Source of the DNA: Treponema sp.
Lineage (GTDB): Bacteria; Spirochaetota; Spirochaetia; Treponematales; Breznakiellaceae
NCBI GenBank assembly: GCA_031254795.1
Contig: JAIRTS010000188.1
Span: forward strand, 1-12,111
Length of the DNA stretch: 12,111 nucleotides
Reading direction: 5' to 3'
The position numbers and the translations under genes are program-made. Below the pieces are notes generated by a model, which saw only the letters and a program-made list of their open reading frames with translations, was not told where the DNA came from and searched no databases. Positions 1-7,792 of this stretch are shown in pieces; within the stretch, counting starts at the first letter, position 1; every line of letters begins with the position of its first letter.

Positions 1-371
1 GGCGAATCGTAGTAACTTCCGCCGGCTTTTTTTTCACGTTCGCCGGTTCGCCTCGGAAGTTCCGCGTCTTTCTGTTTTAGTTTCTTCAAAGTCTCGAAAT
101 AGAGAATCGCAAAAAACCCGGCGGCAGCGATGGAAACTATACACAACATTCCCAGAATGACCAGCGTGATAGTTAGCAATCCGGTCCTGCCACCATAGAC
201 GGGGTCGTGCTCAACCTCATTGGCGTCTTGAGCGAACACGAGGTCGTGCTCAACCTCATTGGCGTCTTGAGCGAACACGGGGTCGTGCTCAACCTCAACC
301 TCATCGGCACTTTCAGCGAACACGGAGGCGGCGCAGAGCAACAGAAGTATCCGGCAAAAAAGGGCTTTCAA
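1..371 (-). CDS. Signal-peptide, acidic-repeat, single-span membrane protein (3' end outside window)
   Basis: Last gene of the operon visible here; 123 residues are inside the window and the reading frame stays open at base 1. I do not recognise the family. The predicted start is TTG at 371-369, chosen because GGAGAGG lies seven bases upstream and because translation from it immediately gives a signal peptide (Lys, then a Leu/Cys-rich core ending A-S-V-F-A). Next come two and a half acidic repeats of about 13 residues (core VFAQDANEVEHDP), one hydrophobic helix at about residues 66-90, and a basic, Lys/Arg-rich tail. Predicted topology: repeats outside the cytoplasmic membrane, tail inside. 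The TTG overlaps the TGA stop of the actin-like gene (shared ATTGA), so translation is probably coupled. The tail is adjacent in gene order to two cytoskeletal-fold proteins and could contact them, but that is inference. The frame is convincing; the function is unknown. Confidence 0.72.
   Translation of the reverse strand, partial: MKALFCRILLLLCAASVFAESADEVEVEHDPVFAQDANEVEHDLVFAQDANEVEHDPVYGGRTGLLTITLVILGMLCIVSIAAAGFFAILYFETLKKLKQKDAELPRRTGEREKKAGGSYYDS
201..323 (-). repeat. In-frame tandem repeats, 39/39/45 bp
   Basis: Three head-to-tail copies lie inside the signal-peptide gene: 201-239 and 240-278 differ at one base of 39, and 279-323 is a diverged 45-base copy with an internal duplication of 6 bases. 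Each encodes an acidic segment beginning V-F-A and ending H-D-P or H-D-L. The near identity of the first two copies indicates recent duplication or ongoing copy-number change. All lengths are multiples of three, so changes in copy number keep the frame. Confidence 0.9.
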
Positions 372-3300
372 TATTTTACCTCTCCAGCATAGAATGCGAC
401 GGCGGTGTTGTATGCCATGCGATAAGCGAAAAGCACCTTGGCAAGCTCTTTGTCGGCAGCGCAGGATTTCCAGGCGTATTCGTAGGCGTCATCGTAATAA
501 CGGCTAAAACGGTTTGGGTCTTTAATAACGCCATCTTTGCTTTTGTCCGGCTTGTGGACGTTGAACAGCACTCCGGGGGAAAGACGCTTGCGGTTAATAT
601 CGAAAACATCCCAATCCTTGAGGGCCTGAGCATTTTTCAGGAAGGCGATATAGGCGTTTACCAGCTCATTCTCCGCAGGCATTTCGAATACAACGCGTTT
701 TTTGCCCTCTTCGGCAAGGGATCTCCTGCTTTTTTCGCGCTGGTTTTTCGCAGCCTCGTCAAGATCCTCGTCGATCTCTTCGAGAAGCCCCCGCGCAAGA
801 GCTTCGCCGTCCTGGCTCTTCTTAATCGCCCGGCACCTTCGCCCTCTCATTACTTTGTCCCACCGAAACACTTTGGAATCGTGATCCTGCATAAAAGAGC
901 TTCCGCCTCCAAACAGCAGTATCTTGATTTCGCTCATGTTTCCCTTTTTGGCGAATGACCTCACCAACCGTTTTATCATCATTACCACGGTCAGATAGCA
1001 GAGATCAAAGAGATTTTGCAGTTCCGGCTTGAGCGTTTCCTTTTTAAAGTAGGGAATAAGGCAGAGTATATCACGACGCGCATCCTCGGGAAGGGTTCTG
1101 CTCTTGTTTTTTTTCTGTTGATCAATGCGCTTGCGCAGATTTTCGATTATCGGCTTTATTTCGGCAGCGGGGGAAAAGATGTCTTCGATTTTTACCCCGT
1201 TAAACTGGAGGTAGTCCCATATCGGCTGCAGAATGATCTGGCGTCCGGCGAACTGAATCGACTTGTTCTCCTTCAACACGATCTGACCGGCGTTCTGATT
1301 AGTCTCGAATATCGCAAAATCCGTGGTAAAGTCGCCGATGTCAACAAACACCGCTCCGCCTGATGTCTTGAAATCGGGATCATCGGTTTTTTTCAATTTG
1401 TTGGCGATAGCGAGCGATTCGGGCAGATACATCAGCCTATCTTCATCCAGGTTGATGGCAAGGCCGGTTTTCTCAGGCGGAGCGATTTTCTCTAATTTTT
1501 CTTTGGCCTCATGAAACGCCGACATTAAAGCGGAGTATCGTTCGGGCAAATAGGAAAGATGCAATTCGATTTCGTTACAGTCGTAATGGACGGCGCGGTC
1601 AACGATCATGGCCAGAATGCCTTCCGCGAGCAGGCCCATTGTTTTTGCGTCGCTGTCCGCTTTAATATCAGAGAAAATTCTCTCGGAGCCTGCCGCTGAA
1701 ATATTCTTGGGGTCAAGAAGAAATAGTTTTCCCGATCGGTACAGCGTGGCGACAGTTTCTTTGGCGAAAAGCGTTGTTGGCAGAATGCCGATGGGCGTTT
1801 TGCCCTTGATTTCCTTTTCCTGGTGTTGCGGCAAAAAACGCATAACCTGGAAACGGTGATTTTTTTCCCTGGTTTCCTGATTGGCCTGGGAAAGTGTAAG
1901 CGGTATGCCAAGCGTCTGGCTCTCTTCGATCAGCACGGAGTTTATTGTGTCACGGTTGGTGTCCGCCATCTGAAAAACAAACGCGCTGCGCGAACTGCCT
2001 ATATCAGCCCCGACAATCATCTTATGGGAACGAATTGTATGTTTGATAAAATTAGGCGTTTTGGGACCCGCTCTGAATTTCTCGCCCGAAGCGCTTGTGA
2101 CGCGGAGCGGCAAACCCCCGTACCATTCGCCCTGTTGGTTTTTTACGCCAAGCCACAACGGAATTCTCCCGCTGTACACCCAAAATTCGTTGCCGGTGTC
2201 CACGAATTCTTTTTCCTCTTCATTAATTGGTTTGTCAAGATTGGAAAATACAATATCGGAGAGCGGGATGTTTTCACCTTTTTCATTGGAAGCCACAGGC
2301 GAAGGCAAAACCACGTCGCGATCCAAGTTGCGGCGGGTGATCCAGCCATGTTCGGGAACAGGGCCATACAGGGTAAGCGAAGGAAAGCCGCCGGAAAGGT
2401 AGCGTATATCATCGCCGGAATAAGTTTTTGATATGTTCAACCTGCGTCCATTGTTGATAATTCCGGCATTTATTGAAACCGAGAGGAGTTTTTTGTCGTC
2501 AAAAGCCGGATTGTCCCCGATGGCAAGCGATTCCACCACAAACTTCCCGTCCTCCCGGCAGGCGGCTTCCAATGCGTCCTGGCTTAGCGGAGGCAGAAAA
2601 ACATAGGTAAATGTCTCGCCATTATCCTCAACGGAAACTTTCAGAGGCTCCATGTCGGAATAACCAAAAGGCTGACCTTCGTCAAGCGCGAATATCCGGA
2701 CCTGCGGGGAAAACACTTCAATGTCGTTTTCACGGAGAGAAGGGAACACCGATTTTTCTGAAATAACAAGCTGGGACTCCAGCTTATCGTCCGGAGAAAC
2801 ATCCAGTTCGCTCAAACAGTATTCGTACAAGTTTACCGGACCGGGCCACCGGGTCTTATCGTTCTTTAGCTTGGCAAGCCCGTACAGCAGCACATGCTTG
2901 TCGTCAGGACTCAGGGACTTGATGATTTCGGAAGCTGATTTCTCTTCAAGACGGAGCCCCTCCAAATCAAAACCGGCCGAAACGGAAGGCACCGGGCCGT
3001 TTTTCGACAAAAGCCCCAGGAGCCTTCCGTCCCGCGCGCGGATAAACTCTATGACCCCGTTCATATCCAGCGCTTCGCTGACTTTCCTGATAAATTCGGA
3101 GCGTCCGGGGTATTTTTTATCGTCGTTTCGTTCCTTGACGCCGACGGGTTCGGTCGTTATTTTTTCACCGTAGGAAACCGCAAGAACACAACGGATTAAA
3201 AACCGCAGACCGTCTAAAAAGAAATGGGACGAAATAACTTTTTGTTTTTCTTCTTCGCTCACCCAACTTAAACCGTCAGAAAAACGGCGTATGCGGTCGG

Positions 3301-3472
3301 CAGGGTCAGAACGGGTGTTTTCCGGCTCCGGGCTGTCCGGGTCTGACTCCGCATAAGCACGGGTTTTTTCCCGACAATCGTTCAAGCCGGCTATCGTGCC
3401 GGGAGGAATAAGCTTTAAAGGCTCAGGTTTTTGTTCCTTGCTTTCATTAAAAGACGTAAGGTGAAAAGCCAT
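368..3472 (-). CDS. Large protein with C-terminal actin/Hsp70-type ATPase domain
   Basis: 1034 residues. The second half carries the signatures of the actin/Hsp70/ParM (ASKHA) fold in the right order: phosphate-1 loop G-A-D-I-G-S-S-R-S at 488-496, phosphate-2 motif V-F-V-D-I-G-D-F-T-T-D-F at 708-719, and the adenosine motif I-L-L-F-G-G-G-S-S-F at 851-860. An ATP-driven filament or chaperone-like switch is therefore plausible. Residues 1 to about 480 form an extension I cannot assign. It is Pro/Asp-rich near the start and looks beta-rich in the middle. A Lys/Arg/Glu-rich helical stretch follows the ATPase core (about 895-925). There is no signal peptide or membrane span, so it is predicted cytoplasmic. 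It starts 14 bases after the tubulin-like gene with AAGGA upstream. Its size and layout recall proteins annotated as virulence factor SrfB, but I cannot confirm that family. The ATPase fold is seen clearly; the role is inferred. Confidence 0.85.
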   Translation of the reverse strand: MAFHLTSFNESKEQKPEPLKLIPPGTIAGLNDCREKTRAYAESDPDSPEPENTRSDPADRIRRFSDGLSWVSEEEKQKVISSHFFLDGLRFLIRCVLAVSYGEKITTEPVGVKERNDDKKYPGRSEFIRKVSEALDMNGVIEFIRARDGRLLGLLSKNGPVPSVSAGFDLEGLRLEEKSASEIIKSLSPDDKHVLLYGLAKLKNDKTRWPGPVNLYEYCLSELDVSPDDKLESQLVISEKSVFPSLRENDIEVFSPQVRIFALDEGQPFGYSDMEPLKVSVEDNGETFTYVFLPPLSQDALEAACREDGKFVVESLAIGDNPAFDDKKLLSVSINAGIINNGRRLNISKTYSGDDIRYLSGGFPSLTLYGPVPEHGWITRRNLDRDVVLPSPVASNEKGENIPLSDIVFSNLDKPINEEEKEFVDTGNEFWVYSGRIPLWLGVKNQQGEWYGGLPLRVTSASGEKFRAGPKTPNFIKHTIRSHKMIVGADIGSSRSAFVFQMADTNRDTINSVLIEESQTLGIPLTLSQANQETREKNHRFQVMRFLPQHQEKEIKGKTPIGILPTTLFAKETVATLYRSGKLFLLDPKNISAAGSERIFSDIKADSDAKTMGLLAEGILAMIVDRAVHYDCNEIELHLSYLPERYSALMSAFHEAKEKLEKIAPPEKTGLAINLDEDRLMYLPESLAIANKLKKTDDPDFKTSGGAVFVDIGDFTTDFAIFETNQNAGQIVLKENKSIQFAGRQIILQPIWDYLQFNGVKIEDIFSPAAEIKPIIENLRKRIDQQKKNKSRTLPEDARRDILCLIPYFKKETLKPELQNLFDLCYLTVVMMIKRLVRSFAKKGNMSEIKILLFGGGSSFMQDHDSKVFRWDKVMRGRRCRAIKKSQDGEALARGLLEEIDEDLDEAAKNQREKSRRSLAEEGKKRVVFEMPAENELVNAYIAFLKNAQALKDWDVFDINRKRLSPGVLFNVHKPDKSKDGVIKDPNRFSRYYDDAYEYAWKSCAADKELAKVLFAYRMAYNTAVAFYAGEVKY
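379..385 (-). promoter_or_regulatory. Ribosome binding site deciding the TTG start
   Basis: GGAGAGG on the minus strand sits inside the last codons of the actin-like gene, seven bases before TTG at 371-369. No ATG or GTG is better placed for this frame, and the only frame giving a signal peptide begins here. Confidence 0.65.
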
Positions 3473-3486
3473 ATTATTTCACTTCC

Positions 3487-4989
3487 TTATTTTATATCAT
3501 TGAGTATATAGCGATAGACATCCTGTATCAGCAGTTTGAGCAACTCCGTTGAATCCGAAGCGGCGGCGATTTTCTTTGCGTCTGGTTTAAGATTTCCCAA
3601 AATGTCGCTCCATTTTTCTTTTATAAAAGGAATCGATCCGAGCTTTGACATTTGGCGAGAGGCAAGTTCTTCTTTCAGCTTGGCCATTTGTTCCCGGTCA
3701 AAAAACAGAACCGGGTTTCTGCTGTCCTTAAATCCCAGTTTGCTGTATTCCTGAATGTTATCCCAAAACGTGAAATACGGCTCAGTGATCTGAAGCCAGG
3801 CGCGGAGCGCCGTTATGGCGGCGTCAATGGTTTCCTGGTCCTTTTTCTTGAAATACCGGTTTATGAGTTCGCTACGGTGCTTGGCTATTTCCGCGCTTTT
3901 TTCCGCATTGTCGAGAACAGGGTAAATACGACAAGAAAGCAGGCTTAAGAGACTCATGAAGCGCAGAGCCTTTTTGTGTATCTTGTTGCCGCCCGGAATA
4001 TCATCCCAGCGGACCACATTCCCGGCCTCTGTGCTTTGGAAATTGTAGGACAGAACGGTCTGATAGAAACCCGGCTTCTTGTCGGCAATTTCAAACGCGG
4101 CAAGCGCCGCGCACAGTTCCACAAGGTGCGCCCTGCGATCGGCGCCGTTTTTTTCAAACACATCGCCTGAGACGCCGGGGTCTAACTCGGGAATTGCGGC
4201 ATAGTACACGCGGCTTTCGTTGGTTACCACTTTTTCTTGATAAAGCTCTTTAAGCTGATCCGAGGCGCGGTAAAACGAATCCTTGGAAGTGCCGATATTG
4301 TCAACGCTGCTTTTGTTTTGCTCGTCCTCGCGCTGGGGTATAGTGAAGTAAGTGCCCAGAATAACCAGATCGACACGCAGTTGTGGGTACTTCGCATTAA
4401 TCCGCTTGACAAGGGGAACTATCAGCGACGAGCCCATACCCCCGGTTGCCCCGCCAAGTATGACGAGACGCACCTGGTCCAGCGACCTTTCCGAAATAAT
4501 TTTGTCGATTTTCATGTAAAAGGAGGATTGGTCAAGGTTGTTCAGACATACCGCCGCGTCCAGAGCGCCCCGCGATGGATCACGATTGTTGCCATCCCGC
4601 AGAGATTCCCCTATCTTTTCCTCATTCCAGCACATCGACGCGAGTTCCAGAACGAATTTGTCCTCCCCAATGATGTTTTTCAGCGTGTAAATGCTGTCGC
4701 GCAAAAGCCCCGTTGCGCCCTGTAGCTCCTGGTAGACATCGTGACCGAGATAGAAAGGCTCCAAAGGCTCATTAAAGGGAAGCGCCTTATAGCATTGCTC
4801 GTAACGATCGCGCGCGCCGACGCACCCCTTAAAAATGCCGCTATTGGTGTCCTTGTCAACAATGAACATATCAAAAGGCTCGTCAATAAGCCCTTCATCA
4901 TTTTCTTTTTTCAGCAAAGGGTACAGGGTCCCGATAGCCCTGCCAATCTGTGTGCCGGTGCCGCCTAGACAGGCAAAAATGGTATGCAT
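3487..4989 (-). CDS. Tubulin/FtsZ-like GTPase homologue
   Basis: 500 residues, no signal peptide, predicted cytoplasmic. The N-terminus has a T1-type nucleotide loop, L-G-G-T-G-T-Q-I-G (8-16), whose Q-I-G matches the start of eukaryotic tubulin. F-I-V-D-K-D-T (42-48) sits where FtsZ and tubulin contact the nucleotide. The tubulin signature loop appears as L-G-G-A-T-G-G-M-G-S (178-187) and is followed by a helix and the strand V-D-L-V-I-L-G-T. Together these place it among divergent bacterial tubulin-like proteins, not the division protein FtsZ. The C-terminal half (about 335-500) is mostly helical and unlike FtsZ. The start has A-G-G-A-G-A three bases upstream, and the gene begins 11 bases after the membrane-protein gene. 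GTP binding is likely; polymerisation is not shown. Its partner is probably the actin-like protein encoded next. Confidence 0.82.
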   Translation of the reverse strand: MHTIFACLGGTGTQIGRAIGTLYPLLKKENDEGLIDEPFDMFIVDKDTNSGIFKGCVGARDRYEQCYKALPFNEPLEPFYLGHDVYQELQGATGLLRDSIYTLKNIIGEDKFVLELASMCWNEEKIGESLRDGNNRDPSRGALDAAVCLNNLDQSSFYMKIDKIISERSLDQVRLVILGGATGGMGSSLIVPLVKRINAKYPQLRVDLVILGTYFTIPQREDEQNKSSVDNIGTSKDSFYRASDQLKELYQEKVVTNESRVYYAAIPELDPGVSGDVFEKNGADRRAHLVELCAALAAFEIADKKPGFYQTVLSYNFQSTEAGNVVRWDDIPGGNKIHKKALRFMSLLSLLSCRIYPVLDNAEKSAEIAKHRSELINRYFKKKDQETIDAAITALRAWLQITEPYFTFWDNIQEYSKLGFKDSRNPVLFFDREQMAKLKEELASRQMSKLGSIPFIKEKWSDILGNLKPDAKKIAAASDSTELLKLLIQDVYRYILNDIK

Positions 4990-5000
4990 AGACTCTCCTG

Positions 5001-5453
5001 TTAGACGCGGGGCTTAAACACGATGAAACAAACAAAATTGGCCGCAAGGGCAACGCCCAGGACGATGCCCGCGAGAGCAGTGTCCGCCTCGAGTATCGAA
5101 ATTTCCTCTCCCAGCTCGCTAATCCAGCCCAGGCAGAGAAATATCACAATTGTCGACAGCGCCGACGCTATGACCGCGAACAAACAGCGGGGAAATATGC
5201 CCAGAAATTTTATCGCAGGATCATTTTTTACCTTGTTCCTTTGAAAAAGAAAGTAGCCCAGGTAGACCGCATACGAAACCAGCACGGCAAGGGATACCGA
5301 GGCCATATAGATCATAGTGTCCGGCGCCACCTCCTCCAGGTCATAGTCGTAGAACGTGGCGATGCCCAAGAGCATGGGAATGATCATCAGGGCAAATAAT
5401 ACGCCCGCGTACACCAGCGAAGCAATAAGCAGGTTTTGTGTGTGTTTTTTCAT
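5001..5453 (-). CDS. Four-helix integral membrane protein
   Basis: 150 residues, family not recognised. Four hydrophobic segments are visible at about 8-33, 45-71, 86-111 and 123-146. By the positive-inside rule both termini and the loop Q-R-N-K-V-K are cytoplasmic. The two outside loops are acidic (Y-D-Y-D-L-E-E near 36-41, and E-L-G-E-E near 113-117). A strong AAAGGAGG lies six bases before the ATG, the best ribosome site in the operon, so the protein may be needed in quantity. It starts 25 bases after the lipoprotein gene. It could anchor the cytoskeletal-fold proteins to the membrane or serve as an accessory to the ATPase pump; neither can be decided from sequence. Confidence 0.8.
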   Translation of the reverse strand: MKKHTQNLLIASLVYAGVLFALMIIPMLLGIATFYDYDLEEVAPDTMIYMASVSLAVLVSYAVYLGYFLFQRNKVKNDPAIKFLGIFPRCLFAVIASALSTIVIFLCLGWISELGEEISILEADTALAGIVLGVALAANFVCFIVFKPRV

Positions 5454-5478
5454 CTCGATCCTCCTTTATGTATATGCG

Positions 5479-7086
5479 TCAGTTTTTCTTGCTGTTTCTC
5501 ATAGCGCTGGGGGCCTCGGTTATTACCACGGGGAAGCGAACAAGCTCCGCCTTAACGCCCGATTTTGCGCTGGAAGCGCCTTCCAGTTCCAGCATGATTT
5601 CGACAATGGTCTTAAAACCGTAAGTCTTGTCCTGGGTGGAGCCGGTCGTGTCGTCAAAATCGTCGACCCATTTGGGGATGCTGTTTTGGCGAAGGTAAAG
5701 CGCCAAATCAAAGCAGATAACCGGCGACACCACCCGTCCACGCTTTGTATCTTTGGGCATGACATACACCACCGCTTTCTCACCTGCGACTGCTTGTCCC
5801 TCTTCCGAAACCTTGAGGTCCTTGACCAATTCCGCTTCCGTTCCCGTCTTCCATTCAGCGATATAGGCGTTGCGGTTTGTTTTTTCTCCGGTGGATTCAA
5901 GGTAGCGGTAATTCTCCACCCCGGCGCTCAAATCGGAAGCCTGATAGCCTTCGGGCACACTGATTACGGCGTTGAATTGCCAGAAACGCGCGCCGTTTTT
6001 AGCGCTTCCCGGGATACTGCGATACTGGACAAGCGAGAGGGGAAGCTGCTTTTCAATTTTCCTGCCGCTCGTTTCATCGCGGAACCAGTCAACCTGCTCG
6101 ACGGGCCGTAAATTCCATATTCGGTTGGGGACTCCGCCAACAGCCTTGCCCTTTTCGTCCTCAGACACTCCGGCGTTGCGTATATCGCCCAACCTGTCAA
6201 TCCTAATCCGTTTGTTTTGTCTGGCAAGCCTCTTGTTGTCGTTGTTTGTGGCGCTCTGCCCGATTTCAACGTCCCCCGGAAACCGTATCCGGGCAAGGTT
6301 TGTGGTAGTTATAGGGTATAGCTCAAATTTTCCGGCGGCGCCGTTGGAGAACCTTTCCACAAACTGCTTCACCGCGCCCTTCCTTCCGGTCACTATGATG
6401 TAGAGCGGTTTGTCGCCTGAAAAAACGGTGTCAATATTGCGGCTCAGGTCGCGGACATCCGGCTTTGAATTGGTGCCTCTAAACGGCAGTTTAAGCGCCA
6501 GAATGGCCGCGGCGTTCCGGGCAGCCCTGGTGTTTTCCGCTCCGTCCAGAATGATCCTGCGTATCGCCAGCGCAAGGTCTACATTGTTGCAGCCCTGTTC
6601 CTCAAGATCGGTCAGAACAATAGTCAGGTCTTCGGCGCGGACCCTATTGCTTAAGTAGAGCATCCGCAAAGGACCAATGTTGTTCAGGAAATTGCCGCCC
6701 GTGGGCTGCCAGAAACCGGGCGTCATGGGGTCAATTTTGGGAAACTCCTGCCATTCAATATATGAACCTCTTGTGCGCAGCATATGATATTTGGGGCTGA
6801 ACCACTGTATCGCTCCGTCAAAGGCCGTGTAGAAGTTTCTGAATTCCACCGTGCCGGCATAGCCCCGTTCGGAAAGCGTTGTCGACCAATAGACCAGCGC
6901 CGGATAACGGCCTTGCTCCTCCCACGGGGCTTCGGCGCTGCCCATGCCCGGGGGAAGATTGTAGGGCGCAGCGAATTTGAGGCCCTTTGAGCCGCCGCAT
7001 GCGGCAAACACCGCCATGATCCACAAAATGAGAATCAGGGAACAAATAGCAGCAATTTTTTTGTCTTTCACTTTACACGGAAGCAT
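5479..7086 (-). CDS. Lipoprotein with possible degenerate vWA-like domain
   Basis: 535 residues from ATG at 7086-7084. A longer frame runs back to 7176 but would overlap the upstream gene by almost 90 bases and push the signal peptide inward, so I use the ATG one base after the upstream TAG. A GTG five codons later is an alternative. The signal sequence has a Lys-rich start and a hydrophobic core, ending F-A-A-C with the lipid-modified Cys at 30; Phe at -3 is unusual outside spirochaetes. After it come alternating strands and helices (62-245). V-Y-W-S-T-T-L-S (65-72) stands where a vWA domain has D-x-S-x-S, and T-I-V-L-T-D (155-160) looks like the later metal-site strand. The first metal-site Asp is absent. 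The C-terminal 290 residues are beta-rich and unassigned. It probably sits on the outer face of a membrane. A vWA link to Ter systems is known (TerY), but this assignment is tentative. Confidence 0.75.
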   Translation of the reverse strand: MLPCKVKDKKIAAICSLILILWIMAVFAACGGSKGLKFAAPYNLPPGMGSAEAPWEEQGRYPALVYWSTTLSERGYAGTVEFRNFYTAFDGAIQWFSPKYHMLRTRGSYIEWQEFPKIDPMTPGFWQPTGGNFLNNIGPLRMLYLSNRVRAEDLTIVLTDLEEQGCNNVDLALAIRRIILDGAENTRAARNAAAILALKLPFRGTNSKPDVRDLSRNIDTVFSGDKPLYIIVTGRKGAVKQFVERFSNGAAGKFELYPITTTNLARIRFPGDVEIGQSATNNDNKRLARQNKRIRIDRLGDIRNAGVSEDEKGKAVGGVPNRIWNLRPVEQVDWFRDETSGRKIEKQLPLSLVQYRSIPGSAKNGARFWQFNAVISVPEGYQASDLSAGVENYRYLESTGEKTNRNAYIAEWKTGTEAELVKDLKVSEEGQAVAGEKAVVYVMPKDTKRGRVVSPVICFDLALYLRQNSIPKWVDDFDDTTGSTQDKTYGFKTIVEIMLELEGASSAKSGVKAELVRFPVVITEAPSAMRNSKKN

Positions 7087-7087
7087 C

Positions 7088-7780
7088 CTACACCCAATCA
7101 TTGTCTGAACGTTCAAAATCGTCATCGTCTTTCTCCGTTTCAACAGGTTTTTCTGTCCTTGTCGCTGCTTCTGCACGGGAAGCGCTTCGCTGAACGGGCG
7201 GCGACTCCGCTTGTGTAACGGTCAATTCAGGGGACTGTCGCCGTTCCTGTTCAGAATCATCGCTCAGATCAATTCCATAATTTTTGCAGAGTTGGGCAAG
7301 CCCTCCGTCAAAACCGGCGGCGATCGCTCCGACCCGCCATTCGCCTTTTTTGTAAATTTGCAGTACGATGAGCGCTTTTTGCTTCGAAAAATCGCTTCCG
7401 GACAGCTTAAGCTCGAACGCAACTTTGTTGTTTTGCCTTATGCGCGCCGTGCATGATCGTATCTGTCCCATATTGCCGTTGCCATCGATATTTGCCGTAA
7501 AATGTAGTGTCTGCACCCACGAGGGCAGCGAGCCCAGGTCCACCGAGTACGAAGCAGGATTGGCGTTGCCATCCATCGTTACCGAGCCGTTGGGACTCTC
7601 CATTTGATTATAAAAAATGTAGTAGGCGTCGTCGACGTTTTTTTCCTGCGCGTTTAAGCAAAAGCATGAAAACTCATACATGGCGTTGCCCTGGACGCCC
7701 ACTTCGACGGAAAACGGTTTGGCCGGGTCTATCCGGCCATCGGCAAGCTTGCTTTTGAAACCACGTTGCAATACGATCAT
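7088..7780 (-). CDS. TerD-fold protein lacking Ca2+ motifs, with acidic C-terminal tail
   Basis: 230 residues. Residues 1 to about 172 follow the TerD domain: start L-Q-R-G, the strand F-Y-N-Q-M-E-S-P-N-G-S-V (56-67), and the end G-F-D-G-G-L-A-Q-L-C-K-N-Y-G-I (156-170), which matches the end of the neighbouring TerD. The glycine/acidic Ca2+ segment G-D-N-R-T-G-E-G-E-G-D-D of true TerD is replaced by M-D-G-N-A-N-P-A-S-Y, so calcium binding by the usual site is unlikely. Residues 173-230 form a polar, probably disordered tail ending with D-D-D-D-F-E-R-S-D-N-D-W-V. It starts 12 bases after terD with only a weak ribosome site, suggesting coupled translation. TerA-type proteins are the closest named group I can suggest. 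A structural or adaptor partner of TerD is inferred. Confidence 0.82.
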   Translation of the reverse strand: MIVLQRGFKSKLADGRIDPAKPFSVEVGVQGNAMYEFSCFCLNAQEKNVDDAYYIFYNQMESPNGSVTMDGNANPASYSVDLGSLPSWVQTLHFTANIDGNGNMGQIRSCTARIRQNNKVAFELKLSGSDFSKQKALIVLQIYKKGEWRVGAIAAGFDGGLAQLCKNYGIDLSDDSEQERRQSPELTVTQAESPPVQRSASRAEAATRTEKPVETEKDDDDFERSDNDWV

Positions 7781-7792
7781 ACCGGCTCGCGC

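Noticed and set aside
201..323. CRISPR-like direct repeats
   Set aside because: The copies are contiguous without spacers and keep a reading frame, so they are coding tandem repeats.
1823..2431. Plus-strand open frame of 202 codons
   Set aside because: It lies antisense inside the actin-like gene, whose minus-strand frame has clear ATPase motifs; the plus product has no recognisable motif.
7087..7176. Longer N-terminus for the lipoprotein gene
   Set aside because: It would overlap the TerD-like gene by almost 90 bases and bury the signal peptide behind 30 polar residues; the ATG at 7086 places the signal sequence correctly.
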